From an uncultured bacterium (lineage in GTDB: Bacteria; Bacteroidota; Bacteroidia; Chitinophagales; Chitinophagaceae), in assembly GCA_903826405.1 (NCBI GenBank), contig CAIKEH010000042.1, positions 186,001-250,000 on the forward strand: DNA of 64,000 nt. The letters run 5' to 3'. The position numbers were made by a program, and so were the translations under genes. Numbering within the stretch: the stretch's first letter is position 1; each line of letters begins with the position of its first letter. The notes beneath the pieces are model-generated. The model saw only the letters and a program-made list of their open reading frames with translations, made no database searches and had not been told where the DNA came from. Positions 54,050 through 63,131 of the stretch are shown here, one piece after another.

Positions 54050-55387
54050 ATGAGCCAAAAGGTTGCTGCCATATTCGATATCGGGAAGACCAACCACAAG
54101 TTCTTCCTTGTGGATCAATCATATCATATATTACACGAGCATACGGAACATGGTGTGGAGATAACGGATGAGGATGGATTCCCATCGGAGGATCTTGGCG
54201 CTTTGCAGGATTTCATGAGGCGCTCACTTCAAGAGGCAATAGCTGTTAAAGATTTCGAAATCCGGGCAGTGAACGTATCCACATATGGTGCAAGCATGGT
54301 TCATGTAGATGACAACGGTCGGCCCGTAACTCCTCTCTATAATTATCTGAAACCCTATCCGCTGGGGCTGGATGAAGATCTTTATGCACAATACGGAGGC
54401 AAGGATGCATTCCTGGTAGAGACGGCATCACCCGCATTGGGAAGTCTGAATTCAGCCCTTCAACTCTATCGGATCTGCAAAACCAGTCCTGAGGTTTTCA
54501 AAAGGATCCGGCACAGCTTTCACTTGCCTCAGTACCTGGCATCTCTTCTGCACGGGAATCCCGTTTCTGAAATGACGAGTATCGGATGTCATACCGCACT
54601 TTGGGATTTCAATTCCTGGGATTACCATACTTGGGTGAAGAACGAAGGCCTGGTGGCAAAATTCCCAGGCATTATTCCCACCGACACCGTGTATCCCATC
54701 ACAGTGGGTGAACATACCGCTTCCTGTGGCATCGGCGTTCATGATAGTTCCTCATCGCTTTTGCCATATCTGCATGCTGGCAAGGAGCCTTTCCTGTTGT
54801 TGTCAACCGGTACCTGGTCGATATGCCTGAATCCATTCCAGACAGAGCCACTGACACTGGATCAGCTGGGGCAGGATTGCCTGAATTACATCTCTGTTCA
54901 AGGGAAGCCAGTTCGAGCATCCCGGCTTTTTGCCGGTAAGATGTATGCTGACGGCGTGAAGAAATTATCGGCGAAATACCAAAAAAGTGATGACTATTTC
55001 AATACTCTAAAAGCCGACCGGGAAAAGCTGGTGAAAACAAGTGATTGGTTGAGAGAAGGCATGCCCGAGGCGGGGGAGCGTGATATGGATGCCGATACCG
55101 CATATTATCATTTCATGTCCGAACTGGTCCGTCTGCAAGTGAGGTCAATCAATTTGATCGGTTCCCCTTCCATCCAACAGATATTCGTCGAGGGGGGATT
55201 CTGCGGAAATGAAATTTTCATGTACATGTTGGCGAATGCTTTCCACCATAAAAGGATCTATGCGGCAACACTGCCCCAGGCATCCGCATTGGGTGCAGCC
55301 ATGGTCATCCATTCCGCATGGAACGACCATGCAGTGCCCTCCCGAGGTCCTGATTTCCGATTATTCCCTCCCGTTGTGAATTCCTGA
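54050..55387 (+). CDS. FGGY-family carbohydrate kinase, probably rhamnulokinase-like
   Basis: The protein has 445 aa. It phosphorylates a ketose with ATP. FGGY motifs seen are AAIFDIGKTNHKFFLVD (N-terminal phosphate loop, about 6-22), VNVSTYGASMVHVDDNG and LLLSTGTWSICLNPF (about 247-261). A second motif region is IFVEGGFCGNEIFMYML. Because it follows rhaM it probably acts on L-rhamnulose or L-fuculose. True RhaB enzymes have the classical FGGY signature in a different form, so the sugar remains uncertain. Confidence 0.85.
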   Translation: MSQKVAAIFDIGKTNHKFFLVDQSYHILHEHTEHGVEITDEDGFPSEDLGALQDFMRRSLQEAIAVKDFEIRAVNVSTYGASMVHVDDNGRPVTPLYNYLKPYPLGLDEDLYAQYGGKDAFLVETASPALGSLNSALQLYRICKTSPEVFKRIRHSFHLPQYLASLLHGNPVSEMTSIGCHTALWDFNSWDYHTWVKNEGLVAKFPGIIPTDTVYPITVGEHTASCGIGVHDSSSSLLPYLHAGKEPFLLLSTGTWSICLNPFQTEPLTLDQLGQDCLNYISVQGKPVRASRLFAGKMYADGVKKLSAKYQKSDDYFNTLKADREKLVKTSDWLREGMPEAGERDMDADTAYYHFMSELVRLQVRSINLIGSPSIQQIFVEGGFCGNEIFMYMLANAFHHKRIYAATLPQASALGAAMVIHSAWNDHAVPSRGPDFRLFPPVVNS

Positions 55388-55476
55388 TCGGATCCGGGCT
55401 CCAAAGGCACTCTTTATTTTTGATCTAGGGGCAACTTGTTGGATCAAGACATTTCTCAACTTGAAGTTTGTACTAC

Positions 55477-55494
55477 ATAGCACTCCAGTGCTAT
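55477..55494. promoter_or_regulatory. 18-nt palindrome ATAGCACT-CC-AGTGCTAT, candidate operator
   Basis: Perfect 8-bp arms around CC, in the 285-bp gap between the kinase and the DUF1080 operon. No T-run follows, so a terminator is less likely. It is 179 bp before the DUF1080 start and could bind a LacI- or GntR-type regulator of the sugar operon. Confidence 0.45.
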
Positions 55495-55672
55495 CGAAGC
55501 ATGATGGATCTGTCTTAATGATGGGAAAGCCCGATTTGAAATTTTGTGCTTCTTCACTTGCATAATTCGATGGGTCAAGGGTTCTGAAAAATCCATGCAG
55601 ATCTTATCATGTTGATATTTTTCAGGCATCCACGGATTCTGCCTGTGTTTTTTGTTGTACTTTTTACCTCCA

Positions 55673-57046
55673 ATGAAGAAAGATATGCGTCTCACTCCCC
55701 TGGTCACGGCTTGCCTTTTCATGCTGAGCAGCCTTGACGCTCAGGATAAGGATGGTTGGGTAAGTATTTTCAATGGGAAGGATCTGAGTGGATGGACACA
55801 ATTGAACGGTAAGGCGAATTATACCGTGAAAAATGGTGTACTCATCGGAACGACTGTTTCCGATCAACCCAATTCATTCCTCGCTACGCAAAAAATGTAT
55901 GGGGACTTCCAGTTGGAACTGGATCTTTTGGTGGATACAGCGATGAACTCAGGTGTCCAGTTCAGGAGTGAGAGTCTTCCAGATTATCAGAATGGCCGAG
56001 TTCACGGCTATCAGATGGAAGTTGACCCATCTTCCAGAGCCTGGAGTGGAGGCATTTACGATGAAGGTCGCAGGCTATGGTTATATACCTTGGAATACAA
56101 TCAAGAAGGCAAGAAGGCTTTCCGAAATGGGCAATGGAACCATTACCGGATCGAATGCATCGGTAACAGGATGCGTACCTGGGTGAACGGAATCCCGACG
56201 GCAGCACTCATCGATGATATGACCCCGAAGGGCTTCATTGCACTGCAGGTGCATTCGGTGAGCAGACCAGAAGAGGTTGGTCGGCAGATCCAATGGAAGA
56301 ACATTCGCATCCGTGAAAAAAATCTCAAACCATGGCCGGATCAAAAGATCTTCATCGCAAATCTACTTCCCAACTCCCTGACCGAGGAAGAGAAAAAAAG
56401 TGGGGTATCTCTCCTCTGGGATGGAAAGACGACAAGTGGTTGGAGGGGAGTATACAAGACCACTTTCCCGGAGAAAGGGTGGGAGATCAAAGAAGGCACG
56501 ATCAATGTACAACCTTCCGCAGGAGGTGAATCCGCCAATGGCGGTGATATAGTCACGGAAAGGATGTTCAGTGCTTTTGAGCTTCAGTTCGAATTCCGGT
56601 TGACCGAAGGTGCAAATAGTGGGGTTAAATACTTCGTAACGGAGAAAGAGAACAATTCCGGATCTGCGATAGGTTTAGAGTATCAGGTACTCGACGACGA
56701 GAAGCATCCCGATGCAAAACTTGGTGCTGCTGGAAACCGAACTTTGGCGTCACTATATGATCTTATCCCTTCGATAAAATATCCCCAGTCGATCAAAAAA
56801 ATTGGGGAGTGGAACAGGGGCATGATCAGGGTTTATCCAGATAACCATGTTGAACATTTCCTGAATGGATACAAAGTGGTGCAATATGAGAGAAGCTCAC
56901 AGATGTATCAGGCCCTTGTGGCCAGGAGTAAATACGTGCAGTGGCCGGAATTCGGCATGGCAAAACAGGGGAGGATCCTGTTGCAGGACCATGGCAATGC
57001 CGTGTCCTTTCGCAGTATCCGGATCCGGGAGATGACGAACGAGTGA
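55673..57046 (+). CDS. Double DUF1080 protein (3-keto-glycoside hydrolase/lyase family)
   Basis: The protein has 457 aa with a Sec signal (VTACLFMLSSLDAQ). Two DUF1080 (concanavalin-like beta-sandwich) domains lie in tandem: about 25-210 (GWVSIFNGKDLSGWTQLNGK; QFRSESL) and about 250-455 (LLWDGKTTSGWRGVYKTTFP; NSGVKYFVT). DUF1080 proteins are known as 3-keto-disaccharide hydrolases or lyases that act after C3 oxidation of a glycoside. Here it is followed 41 bp later by a Gfo/Idh/MocA oxidoreductase, which fits that pathway. It heads the operon 55.7-61.3 kb. Confidence 0.87.
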   Translation: MKKDMRLTPLVTACLFMLSSLDAQDKDGWVSIFNGKDLSGWTQLNGKANYTVKNGVLIGTTVSDQPNSFLATQKMYGDFQLELDLLVDTAMNSGVQFRSESLPDYQNGRVHGYQMEVDPSSRAWSGGIYDEGRRLWLYTLEYNQEGKKAFRNGQWNHYRIECIGNRMRTWVNGIPTAALIDDMTPKGFIALQVHSVSRPEEVGRQIQWKNIRIREKNLKPWPDQKIFIANLLPNSLTEEEKKSGVSLLWDGKTTSGWRGVYKTTFPEKGWEIKEGTINVQPSAGGESANGGDIVTERMFSAFELQFEFRLTEGANSGVKYFVTEKENNSGSAIGLEYQVLDDEKHPDAKLGAAGNRTLASLYDLIPSIKYPQSIKKIGEWNRGMIRVYPDNHVEHFLNGYKVVQYERSSQMYQALVARSKYVQWPEFGMAKQGRILLQDHGNAVSFRSIRIREMTNE

Positions 57047-57087
57047 AAACATTGAATAAACAGGAATATCAACTTTAAACTTGACAT

Positions 57088-58443
57088 ATGTCGAACCGCA
57101 GGCACTTCATCAAACAATCCGCAAAAGCCACTGCAGCTACTTATATAGGGGCAATGGGATTCTCCGCCAAGAGTTATGCCCGAATACGTGGTGCCAATGA
57201 CCGTGTGCTGGTGGGTGTCGTCGGCTTTTCCGATAGATTCCGAAGTTCATTGCTTCCGAGTTTCCTCCTGCATAACAAAGAATTGAACTTCGACATCATC
57301 GCCGTCTCCGACATCTGGAAATTGCGCCGGGAGGAGGCACAGTCCCAACTTTCAAAACTGGTGGGTCACGACATCCAACAGCATCTCAACAACGATGAAC
57401 TGTACAAGAACAAGGATATCGATGCGGTCATCATCAGCACTGCCGATTTTCAACATGCACGTCATTGCATTGAGGCGGTCAAGGCGGGGAGGGATGCTTA
57501 TGTGGAGAAGCCTTTTGCGGAAACCATGGAAGACAACCGTGCTGCATTGAAGGCCGTCAAGGAAACCGGACGGATCGTGCAGGTAGGGTCACAGCGGCGC
57601 AGCGGAAGTAACTACAAGTCTGCAGCGCAATTCGTTCAGGAAGGGAAGTTCGGCGCCATCACGATGGTTGAACTCACCTGGAATGTCAATCAACCTGGGC
57701 GATGGCGGAGACCTGCTCTGGTGGCGAAGATGCGTGAAGAAGATACGGATTGGAAGCGATTCCTGATGAACAGGCCCTATGAGCCCTTTGATGCCCGCAA
57801 GCACCTTGAGTTCCGTCTTTTCTGGCCTTACTCATCCGGAATGCCTGCACAATGGATGAGTCACCAGATTGATACCGTGCATTGGTTCTCCGGACTTAAA
57901 CATCCGCGCAGCGTTGTCGCTAACGGTGGCGTGTACATGTGGAAAGATGGCAGGAAGAACTGGGACACAACGACAGCGGTTTTCGACTACGGACCTGCAG
58001 AAGATCCGGCAACCGGCTTTCAGGTAATCTTTTCCTCCCGTATGCATAATGGTGACGACGACCCCTCAGAAATTTATTACTCCAACGGTGGTGAACTGAA
58101 TTTGATCACCAATATGGTAACCCCGAAAGGTGGTTTGTCAAAAGGGGCAGCTGCGGCGATGAACATGCAGCCCAATCTCTTACCTGATATCAAACTGGAT
58201 GACCTTGCTTCCAAAGTGGTCACATCAGCCAATACCGGAAGTGATCCACTCACATCTGCACATATGCGTAACTGGATGGAATGCGTCCGGAACAGAGCTA
58301 CACCAAATGCTCCTGTTGAAGCAGGTTATTCCCATGCCATTGCCACGATCATGACCAATGCCGCGGTCCGTACTGGGAACAAGGCTTTTTTTGATGAAAA
58401 GAAGCAGGAGGTGATGGCCGGTGGCAAGATCTTCCAATACTGA
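57088..58443 (+). CDS. Tat-exported Gfo/Idh/MocA oxidoreductase
   Basis: The protein has 451 aa. The N-terminus MSNRRHFIKQSAKATAATYI is a twin-arginine signal, as needed for a protein exported with bound NAD(P). The Rossmann-like NAD site has an unusual P-loop VLVGVVGFSDRFRSS, followed by IIAVSDIW. The Gfo/Idh hallmark EKPF is at about residue 149 (YVEKPFAETMEDN). A catalytic His/Asp triad candidate lies in WMSHQIDTVHWFSG. It probably oxidises C3 of a sugar or glycoside for the DUF1080 partner upstream. The TIM-barrel gene starts one base after its stop. Confidence 0.9.
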   Translation: MSNRRHFIKQSAKATAATYIGAMGFSAKSYARIRGANDRVLVGVVGFSDRFRSSLLPSFLLHNKELNFDIIAVSDIWKLRREEAQSQLSKLVGHDIQQHLNNDELYKNKDIDAVIISTADFQHARHCIEAVKAGRDAYVEKPFAETMEDNRAALKAVKETGRIVQVGSQRRSGSNYKSAAQFVQEGKFGAITMVELTWNVNQPGRWRRPALVAKMREEDTDWKRFLMNRPYEPFDARKHLEFRLFWPYSSGMPAQWMSHQIDTVHWFSGLKHPRSVVANGGVYMWKDGRKNWDTTTAVFDYGPAEDPATGFQVIFSSRMHNGDDDPSEIYYSNGGELNLITNMVTPKGGLSKGAAAAMNMQPNLLPDIKLDDLASKVVTSANTGSDPLTSAHMRNWMECVRNRATPNAPVEAGYSHAIATIMTNAAVRTGNKAFFDEKKQEVMAGGKIFQY

Positions 58444-58444
58444 T

Positions 58445-59326
58445 ATGCAGGTATACCATCTGAAATATGAATTGCTGATACTGCTGTTGGTTTCCTGGAA
58501 CTGCATGCCCTCCAAGGCCAAGGCGCAGGAAAGGCATAAGCCAACTATCGGCATCATCACCGGCAAAGAGCAGGATAGTCTATTTGCCAAACATGGGTAC
58601 CCTTTTCGCGAAGAAGGGGTCGGTAATACTTTCTCGCCCCGACGGGTATCAGAACAGGATTTCCTTAAAAATGTAGACAGGGTTTTAGGATCACAATGCA
58701 AGGTGCTTTCGGCGAATTCATTTTTTCATGGGTATATCAAATTGGTCGGACCGGACAGGAATGAAGCACTTGCATTGGGATATGCGGATACGGTTTTCCG
58801 GAGGTGTCATGAAGCGGGTTTGAAGATAGTTGTATTGGGCAGCGGTGACGCAAGAAGGATACCCGACGGATATGACCATGCCCTTGCCCGGGATGAATTC
58901 ATTTCATTGGTGAAGAAGATGGCGGTGTTGGCCGGAAAGCATAGGATCACCATCGCCATGGAGAACCTGAATCGCGGGGAGACGAATCTGGGAAACAGTT
59001 TGGAGGAAGTGGTTGGAATGGTCAAAGAAGTGGGAAGCCGGCATTTCCGGGCCACGGCGGACATCTACCATATGCTTCGTGAACACGAATCCGCCTCTTC
59101 AATTGACAGGGCTGGCAAACTGCTGGTGCATTGCCACATAGCGGAAAATAAGGATCGAGCGAGACCAGGCAAGAACGGAGAAGATTTCAGGACCTACTTT
59201 CAGGCCATGAAAAGGGTTCATTATCGCGGATTGATCATGATGGAATGCGGATGGACCAACATGGCGGACGAGGCAACACCTGCACTGGTTTACCTGCAGG
59301 GGCAATTGGATGAAGTTTATCAGTGA
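58445..59326 (+). CDS. Exported TIM-barrel sugar isomerase/epimerase-like protein
   Basis: The protein has 293 aa from ATG 58445. An earlier GTG at 58421 would overlap the upstream gene. It has an N-terminal signal with a possible lipid-type Cys (LLILLLVSWNC). The AP-endonuclease-2/xylose-isomerase-like barrel has RITIAMENLNRGETNLGNSL, with the metal-binding Glu in AMENLN. RATADIYHMLRE, LVHCHIAENKDRARPG and GLIMMECGW carry further ligands. In the 3-keto-glycoside pathway such proteins serve as hydratases or epimerases of the released keto sugar. Gene order and export agree with that role, but this is inference. Confidence 0.82.
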   Translation: MQVYHLKYELLILLLVSWNCMPSKAKAQERHKPTIGIITGKEQDSLFAKHGYPFREEGVGNTFSPRRVSEQDFLKNVDRVLGSQCKVLSANSFFHGYIKLVGPDRNEALALGYADTVFRRCHEAGLKIVVLGSGDARRIPDGYDHALARDEFISLVKKMAVLAGKHRITIAMENLNRGETNLGNSLEEVVGMVKEVGSRHFRATADIYHMLREHESASSIDRAGKLLVHCHIAENKDRARPGKNGEDFRTYFQAMKRVHYRGLIMMECGWTNMADEATPALVYLQGQLDEVYQ

Positions 59327-59337
59327 AAAAAAGAAAA

Positions 59338-60096
59338 ATGACGGATACATTCACTTTGAAAGGAAGAAGAGCTTTAGTAACCGGTGGAGGTACCGGACTG
59401 GGTTTCGGGATAAGCAAGGCATTCATCGAGGCTGGAGCTCAGGTCATGATCACAGGAAGGAGGGAAGATGTTCTGAAAGATGCAGTAGCTGCACTCGGAC
59501 CTCATGCAGCCTACTCCGTGGGTGATGTGGCGGACCTTGCATCCATTCCCGGCCTCATCAGGAAGATCGAGGAAGGGTGGGGTCCTTTGGACATTCTAGT
59601 GAACAATGCGGGGATCAATATGAAGAAGACGGCACTCGAAGTGAGTGACGAGGATTTCCAGCGGATCGTACAGACCAACCTGAATGGATTGTTCGCAGTA
59701 ACTCGCGAAGTGGGAAGATTCATGCAGCAGCGCGGAAAAGGATCCATCATCAACATCACTTCCATGGCCGCCATGTACGGACTTCCTTTAGTGGCTGGAT
59801 ATGCTTCCTCGAAGACGGCGGTACTCGGACTTACCCGAACATTGGCCAGCGACCTTGCGCCATTGGGAATACGAGTGAATGCCATAGCTCCCGGATTCAT
59901 TGAATCTGAAATGACCCGTAAGGCGCTTGATGCCGATCCTGTCAGAAAACAGAAAGCTTTGGGGAGGACCCCAATGGGAAGGATGGGTTTGCCGGAAGAC
60001 ATCGGCTGGGCGGCCGTCTATCTGGCCAGTGATGCGGCAAGGTTCGTAACCGGTGTTAACCTTCCCATAGACGGAGGGAACAGTATCGGCTTCTGA
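59338..60096 (+). CDS. Short-chain dehydrogenase/reductase (SDR)
   Basis: The protein has 252 aa from ATG 59338. A GTG at 59323 that overlaps the upstream stop is an alternative. Classical SDR motifs are present: nucleotide loop TGGGTGLGFGIS (TGxxxGxG), NNAG at about 88, catalytic Ser in NITSMAAMYG, and YASSK (Tyr-xxx-Lys). The C-terminus DGGNSIGF is typical. It resembles gluconate 5-dehydrogenase-like and fructuronate reductase-like enzymes. Placed directly before uxuA, it probably reduces D-fructuronate to D-mannonate or a related acid. It lacks a signal peptide, so the operon spans periplasm and cytoplasm. Confidence 0.9.
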   Translation: MTDTFTLKGRRALVTGGGTGLGFGISKAFIEAGAQVMITGRREDVLKDAVAALGPHAAYSVGDVADLASIPGLIRKIEEGWGPLDILVNNAGINMKKTALEVSDEDFQRIVQTNLNGLFAVTREVGRFMQQRGKGSIINITSMAAMYGLPLVAGYASSKTAVLGLTRTLASDLAPLGIRVNAIAPGFIESEMTRKALDADPVRKQKALGRTPMGRMGLPEDIGWAAVYLASDAARFVTGVNLPIDGGNSIGF

Positions 60097-60123
60097 TAGA
60101 GGGTTACATACCGAAGTTATTCA

Positions 60124-61317
60124 ATGAACAAAATCATGAGCATGGATCACAGGATGCTGCAATGCATGCGCTGGTTCGGACCATCCGACCCGGTCAGTCT
60201 AAGTGATATTCGACAGTCTGGCGCGAGCGGCATCGTTACCGCTCTACATCATATTCCCAACGGAGAAGTATGGTCGAAAGAAGAGATCGGGGAAAGGAGA
60301 CGTTTGATCGAAGAGGCCGGACTGACATGGGCCGTAGTGGAAAGCATCCCCGTACATGAAGATATCAAGCTCGCTGCCCCGGGTCATGAAAGATACTTAC
60401 TGAATTATAAGGAAAGTATTCGCAACCTGGCAGCCGAAGGAGTGAAAGTGGTGACCTACAATTTCATGCCCGTCCTCGATTGGACCCGGACCGATCTGGC
60501 CTATCCCTATGGTGATGGTTCACTGGCACTGCATTTTGACAAGGCGGCTTATATGGCATTCGACCTGTTCATTTTGCAGAGACGGAATGCCGGCATGTCT
60601 TATAGTTCTGCAGAGATCATCCGGGCAAGGGAAATGTTCGATGGCATGGGCAAAGCTGAGCGGAAAAGACTTCAGGATACCATCATCGCAGGACTTCCCG
60701 GTGCTGAGGAACACTTCACCCTTGAGCAGTTCAGCACTGCACTTGATCGTTACCGTGATATGGATTCTGATGGGCTGAGGGCCAATCTGATCGGTTTCCT
60801 GAAGGCCATCATTCCTGTTGCAGAAGAATCGGGGGTGGTACTCGCCATTCATCCTGACGATCCTCCTTATCCCATTTTCGGTCTGCCCAGAGTTGTCAGC
60901 ACCAGCGACGATATAGACCAACTGATCGAAGTATTGCCATCTCTGAATAATGGCCTATGCTTTTGTACCGGATCATTTGGAGTACGACCGGACAACGATC
61001 TGCCTTCCATGATCAGGAAATACAGTGACCGTATACATTTCCTTCATCTTCGCAGCACCCGTCGTGACCATTTGGGTAATTTCACCGAAGCCGATCATCT
61101 TGATGGAGATGTGAACATGCCTGCCGTAGTACAAGAGATCCTTCTCCTGATGAAAGCAAAGGAGGTTTCCATCCCCATGAGGCCCGACCATGGACATCAG
61201 ATGTTGGATGACCTGAAAAAGCACACGAATCCGGGCTATAGCGCCATTGGCAGGCTTCGGGGACTTGCAGAACTCCGCGGCCTGGAGTTGGGAATTGCGA
61301 CCATGATGTCACTTTGA
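60124..61317 (+). CDS. uxuA: Mannonate dehydratase
   Basis: The enzyme converts D-mannonate to 2-keto-3-deoxy-D-gluconate. The protein has 397 aa, the usual size. Motifs include [20 protein letters not shown] near the N-terminus, [29 protein letters not shown] and [20 protein letters not shown] with metal-binding residues. [20 protein letters not shown] follows near the C-terminus. The gene follows the SDR by 27 bp and ends the operon. The downstream enzymes KdgK and KdgA are not in the window. Confidence 0.95.
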   Translation: MNKIMSMDHRMLQCMRWFGPSDPVSLSDIRQSGASGIVTALHHIPNGEVWSKEEIGERRRLIEEAGLTWAVVESIPVHEDIKLAAPGHERYLLNYKESIRNLAAEGVKVVTYNFMPVLDWTRTDLAYPYGDGSLALHFDKAAYMAFDLFILQRRNAGMSYSSAEIIRAREMFDGMGKAERKRLQDTIIAGLPGAEEHFTLEQFSTALDRYRDMDSDGLRANLIGFLKAIIPVAEESGVVLAIHPDDPPYPIFGLPRVVSTSDDIDQLIEVLPSLNNGLCFCTGSFGVRPDNDLPSMIRKYSDRIHFLHLRSTRRDHLGNFTEADHLDGDVNMPAVVQEILLLMKAKEVSIPMRPDHGHQMLDDLKKHTNPGYSAIGRLRGLAELRGLELGIATMMSL

Positions 61318-62022
61318 ACAGGAACAAAATTTCTTTTCTGCTGGTAATGCCTTGATATAAATTACTTTGTACGGAAGTGCATGAATTGAACTCTTCACCT
61401 GTTCCCATGAGCGAACAGAGATCTCCGTTCACTTGTATTCAAAAAATTCTTCTCAAATCTTTTTCTGGCACATTTTAAAGCGATATCCCGCTTTTAATGA
61501 TTGTCAATTCCCTTCATGAATTTCAACCTCTTAGGTTTGGCTGTATCCAATTGTGCATAAAGAGTTTGTATCTCTGGTTGCATTTATGATAATGGCCTGA
61601 TAGTTTTGGAATTGAAACCAATTTTTGGAAAGTGCTTGCTCACAATCGTATAGAATTGCATCATAAATTTTTCTATTATTATCCTTAAGCATACTTTCAT
61701 TCTTCCTCTGAAATCCGACGTATACCCTATATCCTTCCTTTCTCCTACCCGGAGATCCTGAAATTCAAAGCCTAACCTCTCAAACTGAACGGTTGAATAC
61801 CGTCAAATCCAATTCCTTGTAAATCAGTTTCGCGCCTGCGCGTGCATCCAATCTCATCCTTCCTGAATTTCTTTTGTTGACTTCCTTCTGAACAATCATC
61901 ACAAGAAGCGACTGTCCCTGGCAAGTATATGACCATGGCTACTGACTCCATGCCATATCTCTTGTTAACCGGTCGAAGCTATCTAACAAGGATCACGGAA
62001 CTGTAACATTTCAAAGCTACTT
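61318..62022. other. 705-bp intergenic region with a possible decayed gene
   Basis: No recognised gene. On the minus strand, 61531-61692 encodes a 53-aa ORF that starts MLKDNNRKIYDAILYDCEQA and ends at a TAA. The frame continues upstream past two TGA codons with protein-like stretches (MRLDARAGAKLIYKELDLTV), and a neighbouring frame reads QFERLGFEFQDLRVGERKD. This looks like a frameshifted gene remnant, but I cannot name it. An inverted repeat CTGTTC-N8-GAACAG (61399-61418) lies near the uxuA end. Confidence 0.3.
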
Positions 62023-63036
62023 GTGAAGAATATCAGAATCATTTTACTCATCCTGACCGGAATCCTGGTAGGTATCTGTGCGAGAGCGCAGGATCCCAGT
62101 TTTTCCCAATTCTTCTCTTCACCATTGAATATCAATCCATCACTCACCGGAAACATTAACAACGAATGGAGGGCGATCAGCAATTTCCGTGACCAATGGG
62201 CGGGTCCGGCATATCCTTATATCACGGGAACCATATCATTTGATACGCGCATGCTCAAAGACAAGATACCTGAGAATCATTCCTTGGGTATAGGCGGAAT
62301 GCTCATGTTCGATAAGACCATGGGCGGTGTATTAAAGAGCAACTATGCCTCTATAAATAGCGCATACAACATACAGATCGGAGAATCGGACAGAGGTGGT
62401 GTACATCGTCTGGGTTTGGGAATAGGAGGCATATATGGCAACAGACGAGTGGATTATAGTAGACTGGTTTTCGGAGAGCAGTTCAATGGTACCGGATTCG
62501 ATGCCAATCTTCCCACTGGAGAAACTGCTTTGTCCCAGATGAAACCCTATTGGTCCGTCAGTTCCGGTTTACTCTATTCCTATTCCTCGGATTTTACCAA
62601 TGTGGATGTGGGTTTTGCGGGATTCCATCTCAACAAACCCAAGCAAAGTTTCCTGGAGGATCCCAAACAGATTCTTCCTGTACGCTGGGTGGGGCATGCG
62701 AATTTCGAACATTTCATCAATGAGATGGTCGTGGTCAATGCCAATGCCATTTATCAAAGGCAAAGCACGACCAGCTATTTTTCTGTCGGGGCAGCTTTGG
62801 GATACTATTTGAGTGAGGAAGATAACATACTTGTCAATGGAGGATTGTGGTATTGGTCGAACAATGCCGTGGTTCCTTATTTCGGTTTCGTGTACAAGAA
62901 ATTCCAGGTCGGATTGAGTTATGATATCACGGTTTCCAAACTCAGTTCCGGAGCTCGCCGTCCGAATTCCTTTGAGATGTCACTCATACTCAGAGGAGAT
63001 CGGAATAAGGTATATGTTCCGTGCCCCTGGAAATAG
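62023..63036 (+). CDS. PorP/SprF family type IX secretion membrane protein
   Basis: The protein has 337 aa, starting at GTG 62023 (no ATG nearby). The signal peptide (IILLILTGILVGICARAQ) is followed by the family N-terminus DPSFSQFFSSPLNINPSLTG. It is a beta-barrel-like protein with repeats such as SLGIGGMLMFDKTMGGVLKS, and the C-terminal segment SFEMSLILRG is typical. PorP/SprF proteins anchor or export partner proteins with type-B C-terminal signals in gliding and T9SS bacteria. The long Ig-like protein that begins 95 bp downstream is probably its client. Confidence 0.93.
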   Translation: MKNIRIILLILTGILVGICARAQDPSFSQFFSSPLNINPSLTGNINNEWRAISNFRDQWAGPAYPYITGTISFDTRMLKDKIPENHSLGIGGMLMFDKTMGGVLKSNYASINSAYNIQIGESDRGGVHRLGLGIGGIYGNRRVDYSRLVFGEQFNGTGFDANLPTGETALSQMKPYWSVSSGLLYSYSSDFTNVDVGFAGFHLNKPKQSFLEDPKQILPVRWVGHANFEHFINEMVVVNANAIYQRQSTTSYFSVGAALGYYLSEEDNILVNGGLWYWSNNAVVPYFGFVYKKFQVGLSYDITVSKLSSGARRPNSFEMSLILRGDRNKVYVPCPWK

Positions 63037-63131
63037 GGTAGATCTATATATTATTTTATTCAAGACCTCCATAGCAGGTCCTTTATTAATCCAATCATGT
63101 CAAAACCAGCCAAACAAACTGTTGTACCATC

